From Oscillospiraceae bacterium (GTDB taxonomy: Bacteria; Bacillota; Clostridia; WRCU01), in the NCBI GenBank assembly GCA_009783805.1, contig WRCU01000042.1, positions 1 to 8,976 of the forward strand: 8,976 nucleotides of DNA, read 5' to 3'. The notes below the pieces were generated by a model, which saw nothing but the letters and a program-made list of their open reading frames with translations, had not been told where the DNA came from and searched no databases. Positions 1 through 6,156 of this stretch are shown piece after piece. Every line of letters starts with the position of its first letter. The first letter of the stretch is position 1. The translations under genes were made by a program, and so were the position numbers.

Positions 1-113
1 CGGCGATGAGGGCGAAGAAAAAAATCGAGCCGATCCCCGGGAACCGGGCCGCTTACGGGGAGGCTTACACCGAGGCGATGAGGCTGTATGGGGCGGTTAA
101 CGCGAAGGGGTGA
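1..113 (+). CDS. C-terminal end of an FGGY-family carbohydrate kinase (partial), candidate gluconokinase
   Basis: Only the last 36 codons are present; the reading frame begins at base 3 and stops with TGA at 111-113. The translated tail runs from an IEPIPGN motif through regularly spaced tyrosines (AAYGEAY, then RLYGAV). This resembles the extreme C-terminus of FGGY sugar kinases (xylulokinase/gluconokinase type), which ends in a Pro-Asn segment followed by a helix with repeated Tyr. The catalytic and sugar-binding parts lie outside the window, so the substrate cannot be read. Context favours gluconate: a 6-phosphogluconate dehydrogenase follows two genes later and the stop is only 5 bases from the next start, which implies one operon. 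Xylulokinase or another FGGY member remains possible. The family call is moderately supported; the gluconokinase role is inference. Confidence 0.55.
   Translation, partial: AMRAKKKIEPIPGNRAAYGEAYTEAMRLYGAVNAKG
105..110 (+). promoter_or_regulatory. Shine-Dalgarno AAGGGG that favours the GTG start at 119
   Basis: The purine run AAGGGG at 105-110 sits 8 bases before GTG 119. It overlaps the first base of the other possible start, GTG 110, and so cannot serve it. It lies inside the end of the upstream kinase gene, as expected for translationally linked operon genes. Confidence 0.5.
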
Positions 114-118
114 TCGGG

Positions 119-943
119 GTGTTCGACTTGACGGGGAAGAACGCGGTGATAGTCGGTGGGGCCGGGGTGCTGGGAGGGTCCATGACCAAGGCGCTCGCCC
201 AGGCCGGGGCGGAGGTCTACGTGTTCAGCAGGAGCCTCCCGAACGCCGAGAGGGCGGCTGGGGAGGCGGACAAGGTGGGGAAAGGCGGCCGCGGGGCCAG
301 GTTCGGGCAGGTGGACGCCGGCTCGAGGCAAAGCCTGGGGGAGGCGGCGGACAGGGTGAGGGACGCGTTCCCTAGGCTGGACATCCTGGTGAACGCCGTC
401 GGGGGCAACGCGCCGGGCGCCACCACGGGCGAAAAGGCGGCGTTCGAGGACTTGGACGTCGCCGAGTTGGGCAAGGTCGTCGAGTTGAACCTGTTCGCCG
501 GCGCCATCCTGCCATGCCAGGCTTTCTTGCCGCTGCTGACCGCCGGCGGGGGGCGCGGGTCCATCATAAACGTGACGTCGGTGAACGCTTGCAGGCCGCT
601 CACCAGGATACCGGGGTACAGCGCGGCCAAGGCCGCGGTCTCGAACTTCACGCAGTGGCTCGCGGTGGACCTGGCCAAAAGGTTTGGGGACAGGGTCAGG
701 GTCAACGCCATATGCCCGGGCTTCTTCCTCACGGAGCAGAACCGGTTCCTGCTGACCGAGGAGGGTACCGGCGAGCTTACCGCAAGGGGCCGCTCCATCC
801 TGTCGTCCACGCCGATGGGCCGTTTCGGGGAGCCGGAGGAGCTGGGGGGGGCGCTGATATGGCTGGCCTCCGAGGCGTCGCGGTTCGTCACCGGGGCGGT
901 CGTCCCGGTGGACGGGGGGTTCACGGCCTTCTCGGGGGTATGA
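119..943 (+). CDS. uxuB: SDR-family D-mannonate oxidoreductase (fructuronate reductase), UxuB/YjmF type
   Basis: This 274-residue short-chain dehydrogenase/reductase probably interconverts D-fructuronate and D-mannonate with a nicotinamide cofactor in the cytoplasm. Visible SDR marks, numbered from GTG 119: a glycine-rich cofactor loop GGAGVLGG beginning at residue 13, NAVGG, catalytic Ser154 in NVTS, Tyr167 and Lys171 in YSAAK, and a C-terminal VVPVDGGF. The segment PGFFLTEQNRFLL from about residue 200, followed by TPMGRFGEPEEL, is the signature I associate with the Bacillus YjmF-type mannonate oxidoreductases rather than generic SDRs. The start at 119 gives the usual N-terminus (FDLTGK) and has AAGGGG 8 bases upstream. 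GTG at 110, overlapping the kinase stop by 4 bases, is the alternative. The SDR family is certain. The substrate is well supported by motif and by the uronate isomerase in the same cluster, but a related sugar-acid dehydrogenase is not excluded. Confidence 0.82.
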   Translation: MFDLTGKNAVIVGGAGVLGGSMTKALAQAGAEVYVFSRSLPNAERAAGEADKVGKGGRGARFGQVDAGSRQSLGEAADRVRDAFPRLDILVNAVGGNAPGATTGEKAAFEDLDVAELGKVVELNLFAGAILPCQAFLPLLTAGGGRGSIINVTSVNACRPLTRIPGYSAAKAAVSNFTQWLAVDLAKRFGDRVRVNAICPGFFLTEQNRFLLTEEGTGELTARGRSILSSTPMGRFGEPEELGGALIWLASEASRFVTGAVVPVDGGFTAFSGV

Positions 944-950
944 GGGTTTC

Positions 951-967
951 GGCCCCGGTTCGGGGCC
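951..967 (+). repeat. Perfect GC hairpin between the SDR gene and gnd
   Basis: GGCCCCG (951-957), loop GTT, CGGGGCC (961-967): seven uninterrupted G-C pairs beginning 7 bases after the SDR stop codon. No T-tract follows, so it is not a standard intrinsic terminator. It could stabilise the upstream message end, modulate read-through into gnd, or be chance in GC-rich DNA. Confidence 0.5.
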
Positions 968-1023
968 AGGGCGAGTCATAGTGCGGGCGTGGGAGCGCCG
1001 CGGCATAGGATGCGGAGGCTATG

Positions 1024-2511
1024 ATGGGCGACGGGGGCGTTAGGGTCGACGTGGGGTTGATGGGTTTGGCCGTGATGGGCAAGAACCTCGCGCTCAACAT
1101 CGCCTCGAAAGGCTTCGGGGTGGCCGTCTGCAACAGGGACCCCGAAAGGACGAGGCGAATGGAGGCGGAGCATGGCCCGGCCAAAGGCGCGGTGAGGTTC
1201 GCCTACTCCATGGGGGATTTCGTCGGGATGCTGCCCAAGCCCAGGAAGGTGATCCTGATGGTGAAGGCGGGGGCGGCGGTCGACGAGGCCATAGCCAGGC
1301 TCAGGCCGCTGCTGGATGAGGGCGACCTCATAGTGGACGCCGGGAACTCGAGGTACCAGGACACGGTCAGGCGCATCGGGGAGCTGTCGGCGGCCGGGTT
1401 GAAATATTTAGGTACCGGGGTCTCCGGCGGCGAGGAGGGAGCCTTGCTGGGGCCGGCCATCATGCCGGGCGGGAGCCTGGACGCATACGGGATGGTGGAG
1501 CCCATCCTGACGGCCATATCGGCTAAGGCGGGCGGCGAGCCCTGCTGCGCGTACATGGGCGACGGCGGCGCCGGCCATTTCGTGAAGATGGTCCACAATG
1601 GGATAGAGTACGGCGACATGCAGCTCATCGGGGAGGCCTACTGGCTGCTGAAGTCCATCGCCGGCTTAGGCGCGGACAGGCTGCAGGGCGTCTTCGGGGA
1701 ATGGAACAAAGGGGAGCTGGAGAGCTACCTGATAGGGATAACCCGCGACATATTCGGGGCTGTGGACGCACCGACCGGCAAGCCCATGGTGGACGTGATC
1801 CTCGACGAGGCGGGCCAGAAAGGGACTGGGGCCTGGGCCGCGCAGGAGGCCCTGGAGTTGGGGGTCCCCGCGCAGACGATCGCCGCCGCCGTGGCGTCGA
1901 GGAGCATGTCGGCCATGAAGGGCGAGCGTATGCGAGCGTCGAGGCTGCTCAAGGGGCCCGATGCGGCCGACGCGCCAGCGGCTCCCGCATCGGCCGGGGC
2001 GAAGGAGTACGCGGGTCGGTACTACGGCTTCATGGAATCGGTGCGCAGGGCCCTGTATGCGGGCAAGGTCATATCATACAGCCAAGGGTTCTCGCTCATG
2101 GCGGCGGCCTCCGAGCGGTACCGATGGGGGCTGGACCTGGGCGGGGTGGCCGCGGTCTTCAGGGGCGGCTGCATCATACGCGCGAAGCTGTTGCAAAAGA
2201 TCAGGGACGCATACGGCCAGGATCCGGGGCTAGTGAACCTGATGCTCGACCCATACTTCTCGGATATCCTAAGCCGATACCAGAAGGACCTGCGCAAGGT
2301 GGTCGTGAAGGCGGCGCAGAACGGAGTACCCGTGCCCGCGCTCTCCGCGTCGCTTACGTATTATGACTCATACAGGGGCGCGGAGTCGCCGGCCAACCTC
2401 ATACAGGCCCAACGCGACTATTTCGGGGCGCATACGTTCGAGAGGCGCGACGATTTGGGGGGCGGGCCGTTCCACCACGAATGGCCGAGGCAGGAAGGCG
2501 CGGGATCCTAA
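1024..2511 (+). CDS. gnd: 6-phosphogluconate dehydrogenase, decarboxylating
   Basis: Oxidatively decarboxylates 6-phosphogluconate to D-ribulose-5-phosphate and CO2, reducing NAD(P)+, in the cytoplasm. The 495 residues match the long dimeric Gnd form, slightly above the usual 468-485. From ATG 1024: nucleotide loop GLMGLAVMG with NLALN (residues 11-25); N37-R38 after the second strand, the pattern that holds the NADP 2'-phosphate; GTGVSGGEEGA with MPGG; the catalytic helix with Lys188, Asn192 and Glu195 (FVKMVHNGIEYGDMQ), at the canonical 4- and 3-residue spacing; AGQKGTG; ALYAGKVISYSQGF; and a C-terminal HTFERRD plus FHHEW that supply phosphate- and substrate-binding Arg and His. The extra length includes an Ala/Pro-rich stretch near residue 320 and a short tail after HHEW. 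GGAGG at 1014-1018 is 5 bases before ATG 1024 but only 2 before ATG 1021, so I prefer 1024. It sits between the SDR and the LarA homologue, suggesting a catabolic role on gluconate rather than only the pentose phosphate pathway. Confidence 0.95.
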   Translation: MGDGGVRVDVGLMGLAVMGKNLALNIASKGFGVAVCNRDPERTRRMEAEHGPAKGAVRFAYSMGDFVGMLPKPRKVILMVKAGAAVDEAIARLRPLLDEGDLIVDAGNSRYQDTVRRIGELSAAGLKYLGTGVSGGEEGALLGPAIMPGGSLDAYGMVEPILTAISAKAGGEPCCAYMGDGGAGHFVKMVHNGIEYGDMQLIGEAYWLLKSIAGLGADRLQGVFGEWNKGELESYLIGITRDIFGAVDAPTGKPMVDVILDEAGQKGTGAWAAQEALELGVPAQTIAAAVASRSMSAMKGERMRASRLLKGPDAADAPAAPASAGAKEYAGRYYGFMESVRRALYAGKVISYSQGFSLMAAASERYRWGLDLGGVAAVFRGGCIIRAKLLQKIRDAYGQDPGLVNLMLDPYFSDILSRYQKDLRKVVVKAAQNGVPVPALSASLTYYDSYRGAESPANLIQAQRDYFGAHTFERRDDLGGGPFHHEWPRQEGAGS

Positions 2512-2635
2512 AAATCATGCGTGCGGACAGTCGGCGACGGCCGCCCGCACGGCGGAAGCGGGGCGCGTTCGTATCGATACCTTATGGCTCGAGAGCGAGT
2601 CGGGGATAGGTGAAGGGGAGCTCAGGCGCTTCATC

Positions 2636-3856
2636 ATGGGGGCGCTGGGCCCGATGGACCCGGATGGGTCAGGCGCCGGGCGGGGGGTGCTCCTGCTGCC
2701 GCCTGACCATACCAGGGGCCACTCGTTCGGGGGCCTCATATGCGCCATGATCTATGGGCGCCTCCGCGGCGAGGGCCGCCGCGTGCACGTCATGCCGGCC
2801 TTGGGCACGCATGAGGCCATGACGGAGGCGGACTGCGAGTCCTTCTTCGGAGGCGCCGTCCCATACGCCGACGTGATCGCCCATGACTGGCGCGAGGGCG
2901 TGGTGAGGTTGGGGGAGGTCCCCGCAAGCCTCGTGGCCGAGCTTTCGGGCGGGCGCATGGACTCGCCGATACCCGTCGAGGTCAATGGGAGGATAGTGGG
3001 GGGCGACTATGGGCTGATCGTCTCGATAGGCCAGGTGGTGCCGCATGAGGTGGCCGGCATGGCCAACCATTCGAAGAACGTCTTCGTCGGCTGCGGCGGC
3101 AGCGGGATGATAAACGCGACGCATATGCTCGGGGCCGCGATAGGCCTCGAGGGTATCGTGGGCTTGGCGGACAACCCCGTCAGGAGGGTGCTGGACTACG
3201 CGGCGGAAGGCTTCTTGGGAGGCGTGCCGCTCAGGTATGTGCATACGGTGGTCTCGAGCCGGGGGGGCCCGCCCTCGCTCAGGGGCGTCTACTGCGGCGA
3301 CCGGCGCGACGTCTTCGAGAGGGCCGCCGAGCTCAGCTCGAGGGTGAACGTGTTCAAGGTCGCCGACCCGCCCATGGCGTTCTCGGCCTACCTCGACCCT
3401 GGGGAGTTCAAGAGCATGTGGCTGGGGAACAAGGCCATCTATAGGGCCAGGAAGGCCATCCCTGACGGGGGCGTCCTGTACGTCCTGGCCGGGGGCGTCC
3501 GCAGGTTCGGCGAGGACCCGGTCATAGACGGGTTGATAAGGAAGTACGGCTACGCGGGCAGGGATGCGGTCCTGAGCCTATGCAAGGCGGAAAGGGACTT
3601 GGGCGAGAACCTTTCCGCCGCGGCGCACCTCATACACGGGTCCACGGACGGCCGGTTCAGCGTGGTCTACTGCACGAGGCACCTGACCAAGGGAGAGGTC
3701 GAGGGGGTCGGCTACGGGCACATGGACTACGGGGAGGCGTGCGGGCTCCTGGGCTTGGAAGGCCTGTCCGAGGGCCTAAACACGGCCCCGGGGATGCCTG
3801 GGGGGCTTTTGTACCACATAGCCAATCCGGCCTTGGGCCTATGGGAGAGGGGATGA
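2636..3856 (+). CDS. LarA-superfamily nickel-pincer racemase/epimerase, candidate D-gluconate/D-mannonate 2-epimerase
   Basis: LarA enzymes use a covalently held nickel-pincer nucleotide to invert the carbon next to a carboxylate by hydride transfer. From ATG 2636 (406 residues) the key positions are all present: Asp24 and Arg27 in PPDHTR, His59 in GTHEAM, His137 in VVPHEVAG, Lys147 in NHSKNVF, and His163 in NATHMLG. The spacing His137-Lys147-His163 (10, 16) equals His174-Lys184-His200 of Lactobacillus plantarum LarA, as I recall its numbering. The C-terminal half differs from lactate racemase (EFKSMWLGNKAIYR, then VRRFGED) and belongs to a DUF2088 subgroup. The superfamily includes a D-gluconate 2-epimerase; gnd on one side and a uronate isomerase on the other make that the likeliest role here. 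The start is unsettled: family-like sequence (LWLESESG... then ELRRFI) is open from about 2567, yet no ATG, GTG or TTG lies in frame between the gnd stop and 2636. Extending to 2567 would give about 429 residues, nearer the family length. Maturation enzymes LarB, LarC and LarE are not in the window. Confidence 0.85.
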   Translation: MGALGPMDPDGSGAGRGVLLLPPDHTRGHSFGGLICAMIYGRLRGEGRRVHVMPALGTHEAMTEADCESFFGGAVPYADVIAHDWREGVVRLGEVPASLVAELSGGRMDSPIPVEVNGRIVGGDYGLIVSIGQVVPHEVAGMANHSKNVFVGCGGSGMINATHMLGAAIGLEGIVGLADNPVRRVLDYAAEGFLGGVPLRYVHTVVSSRGGPPSLRGVYCGDRRDVFERAAELSSRVNVFKVADPPMAFSAYLDPGEFKSMWLGNKAIYRARKAIPDGGVLYVLAGGVRRFGEDPVIDGLIRKYGYAGRDAVLSLCKAERDLGENLSAAAHLIHGSTDGRFSVVYCTRHLTKGEVEGVGYGHMDYGEACGLLGLEGLSEGLNTAPGMPGGLLYHIANPALGLWERG

Positions 3857-5232
3857 GGCTGGGGATGGCTGAGGATGCGGCGAAAGGACTAAAAGCAGGA
3901 GATGGGGGCCCGGCCCTAGCGGGGGCCGCGAAGGCGGCGACGGGCGGGCAGGGCGGTTGGGCGGGCAAGAGCCTGATCGTCGATGGGGAGGGACTCAAGG
4001 CCGCCCTAGACGCGGCTTTCGCGGAGACCCGCGCAATCGACATGCACACCCACCTGTTCGCGCCCTGCTTCGGGGAAATGGCGCTATACGGCATAGACGA
4101 GCTCCTGACGTACCATTACCTGGTCGCGGAGGCGACCGTCAGGTCCAGGGTCGGCTACGGCGAGTTCGGGGCGATGGGCAAGGGGCGGCAGGCGGAGTTC
4201 GTCTGGGAGGCCCTCTTCGTGGGCGGCAGCCCCGTAAGCGAGGCCAGCTCCTCGCTTATATCCATATTCAAGGCGTTGGGCCTGGAAGTGGGTCGGAAGG
4301 ACCTTGCGTATTATAGGGAGCGTTTCCGCGAACTGGAAACCCGCGGATACTTGGATAGGATCCTGGAGGTCGCCGGGGTGGAGCGCGTCGTCATGACGAA
4401 CGACCCTTTCGACGATGCGGAAAGGGCGGTCTGGGAGGGCGGCGGCGCGGCGGACCCGAGGTTCATGGCGGCCCTCAGGCTGGACCGGCTGCTCAACGAG
4501 CCGGCCGCCTACCTGAGGAGATTGGCCGAATGGGGCTATAAGGTCGCCCCCATATCGGGGTCCTCGCTGGACGAAGGCTCATGCGGCGAGGTCACGCGGT
4601 TCTTGACGGATTGGATGGGGAGGATGGGCGCCGTCTATTGCGCGGCCTCCCTACCGCCCGAATTCACCGTCACGGACGGGTCCCTCAGGGCGAGCCTGAT
4701 CAGGCGCTGCGTCATGCCGGCCTGTGGGCGCCTCGGCATGCCCTTCGCCATGATGGTCGGGGTGAGGAGGCAGGTGAACCCGCTATTGGGCATGGCCGGC
4801 GACGGCGTGGGGAGGGCTGACCTCGAGGGAGTGGCAAGGCTATGCGCGGAGTTCCCGTCGAACAGGTTCATGCTGACCGCCCTCTCATTGGAGAATCAGC
4901 ACGAGTCGGCGGTCCTGGCGAGGAAGTTCAACAACCTGCTCCTCTTCGGCTGCTGGTGGTTCGTGAACAACCCGTCGCTCATAAAGTCGATCACCTCCAT
5001 GCGCGCGGAGATGCTGGGCTTCTCGTTCGTGGCGCAGCACTCCGACTGCAGGGTGACGGAGCAGCTCATCAGCAAGTGGTCGCACAGCAGGCGGATCATA
5101 TACGAGGTCATGCGCGAAAGGTACGCGTCGCTCCTGGGGGAAGGCTACGGCTTGGACGAGGGGACGCTCAGGCGCGAGGTCAGGGGCATGCTGGGCGGGA
5201 ACTTCCTGGACTTCATTAAAGCGCCCAGGTAG
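3853..5232 (+). CDS. uxaC: Glucuronate (uronate) isomerase, divergent amidohydrolase-superfamily form
   Basis: Uronate isomerases convert D-glucuronate to D-fructuronate, the entry step of hexuronate breakdown. From ATG 3853 (459 residues): His65 and His67 in IDMHTHLF form the metal-binding HxH of amidohydrolases; YGIDELLTYHYLVAEA follows; VVMTNDPFD is the central TNDP element; GCWWFVNNPS begins at residue 366-367; and AQHSDCR carries His396 and Asp398, the latter in the position of the conserved catalytic Asp, followed by KWSHSRRII. The pattern matches a divergent UxaC subgroup rather than the Escherichia coli enzyme, although the length is close to the usual 470. The first 50 or so residues are Ala/Gly-rich and poorly conserved. 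ATG 3853 overlaps the preceding TGA as ATGA, with GGAG at 3844-3847, 5 bases upstream; ATG 3841 and 3865 are alternatives. Coupling to the LarA homologue argues that they share a pathway. Galacturonate is a possible second substrate. Confidence 0.85.
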   Translation: MRLGMAEDAAKGLKAGDGGPALAGAAKAATGGQGGWAGKSLIVDGEGLKAALDAAFAETRAIDMHTHLFAPCFGEMALYGIDELLTYHYLVAEATVRSRVGYGEFGAMGKGRQAEFVWEALFVGGSPVSEASSSLISIFKALGLEVGRKDLAYYRERFRELETRGYLDRILEVAGVERVVMTNDPFDDAERAVWEGGGAADPRFMAALRLDRLLNEPAAYLRRLAEWGYKVAPISGSSLDEGSCGEVTRFLTDWMGRMGAVYCAASLPPEFTVTDGSLRASLIRRCVMPACGRLGMPFAMMVGVRRQVNPLLGMAGDGVGRADLEGVARLCAEFPSNRFMLTALSLENQHESAVLARKFNNLLLFGCWWFVNNPSLIKSITSMRAEMLGFSFVAQHSDCRVTEQLISKWSHSRRIIYEVMRERYASLLGEGYGLDEGTLRREVRGMLGGNFLDFIKAPR

Positions 5233-5298
5233 AAGGCTGACCGCGCGCCAGGCTTCGTCCGGCGTGGGCATGGACATGGCAAAGGGGGTTTATTAAAG

Positions 5299-6075
5299 AT
5301 GGGGATACGGTTCGGCGTGTGCGCCTCGGCGGAGAATGCGGGCCTCTTGGCCGGGATCGGGTTTGACTACATAGAGTTGGGGCTGGCCTATGTAGCCAGC
5401 CTGCCGGAGGGCGGCTACGCCGATCTCAAGGCCGCCGTGCTGGGATCCGGCATAAAGGCGGAGGCGTTCAACCTGTTCTTCCCCCATGGGATCAAGCTGA
5501 CGGGCCCGGAGTATGAGCCTGGAATGGTGGCCGGATACGCGAAGGCCGCCTTGGCCAGGGCGGCGGGGTTGGGGGCTGAGATAGCCGTCGTCGGGAGCGG
5601 CAGGTCCAGGCAGATCCCGGATGGGTTCCCTAGGGCCGAGGCTGAGAGGCAGTTCGCCGAGTCCCTGCGCATCGTGGGCGAGGCGGCGGCCGCGCATGGG
5701 ATAGTGGCCGTGATAGAGCCGCTCAACGCCAGGGAGTCGAACATCGCGAACTCCGTCTCCGAGTCATTGGGGATCATGGAGGCGGCCGACCATCCCAACG
5801 TCCGGGTTTTAGCCGACTTCTTCCACATACGGGAGATGGATGAAGGGTATGGCGGGGTCTTGGAAGCGGGCGACAGGCTAAGGCACGTGCATATATCGAA
5901 TGCCGCGGGCCGCGCATACCCAAAGGCGTCGGGAGAGGACGACTACGGGCGCTTCCGGGACGCGCTCAAGGCCATAGGCTATGCCGGCAGGATGAGCGTG
6001 GAGGCGCAGACGGCGGACTTTGCCAAGGACGCAGAAGCCGCCATCGCGTTCCTGAGGCCGTTCTTCGGCGACTGA
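5299..6075 (+). CDS. Sugar isomerase/epimerase, xylose-isomerase-like TIM barrel, substrate unknown
   Basis: A 258-residue protein of the AP-endonuclease-2/xylose-isomerase-like TIM-barrel family, which includes hydroxypyruvate isomerase, D-tagatose/D-psicose 3-epimerase and inosose dehydratase. The four metal ligands expected of these enzymes are visible: Glu140 in VIEPLN, Asp173 in LADFFH, His198 in HVHISN and Glu235 in SVEAQ. Their spacing (33, 25, 37) is close to that of D-tagatose 3-epimerases, as I recall it. His176 follows Asp173 as in that group. The start ATG 5299 has AAGGGGG at 5282-5288, 10 bases upstream. It lies 66 bases after uxaC and is probably the last gene of the uronate cluster. 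The proposed route from glucuronate to ribulose-5-phosphate does not need it. It may bring another ketose or keto-acid into the pathway, or repair a side product. The family is confident; no specific reaction should be assigned. Confidence 0.8.
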   Translation: MGIRFGVCASAENAGLLAGIGFDYIELGLAYVASLPEGGYADLKAAVLGSGIKAEAFNLFFPHGIKLTGPEYEPGMVAGYAKAALARAAGLGAEIAVVGSGRSRQIPDGFPRAEAERQFAESLRIVGEAAAAHGIVAVIEPLNARESNIANSVSESLGIMEAADHPNVRVLADFFHIREMDEGYGGVLEAGDRLRHVHISNAAGRAYPKASGEDDYGRFRDALKAIGYAGRMSVEAQTADFAKDAEAAIAFLRPFFGD

Positions 6076-6086
6076 CGCGGGCGTGG

Positions 6087-6098
6087 GACGGGCCCGTC
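6087..6098 (+). repeat. Perfect 12-base palindrome before recJ
   Basis: GACGGGCCCGTC reads identically on both strands, 11 bases after the stop of the TIM-barrel gene and 58 bases before the recJ start. It could be an operator half of unknown specificity or chance in this GC-rich spacer. No T-run follows, so it is not an intrinsic terminator. Confidence 0.3.
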
Positions 6099-6156
6099 GG
6101 CGCGGGGCATGGGCGGCGCGATGGGATGCGGGGAATAAGGCGCGGAAGAAGGGGCC

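Noticed and set aside
65..1006. Long antisense open frame (313 codons) opposite the SDR gene
   Set aside because: Pro/Arg/Gly-rich translation with no recognisable motif; a shadow produced by GC-rich codons of the real SDR gene.
2517..2606. Small open frame starting at ATG 2517 after gnd
   Set aside because: Arg/Pro-rich, about 30 codons, and ending inside the LarA coding region in a different frame; nothing supports it as a gene.
2363..2635. Extension of the LarA homologue to ATG 2363
   Set aside because: It would overlap gnd by 149 bases and add low-complexity Arg/Ser/Thr-rich sequence that is a frame-shifted reading of the Gnd C-terminus.
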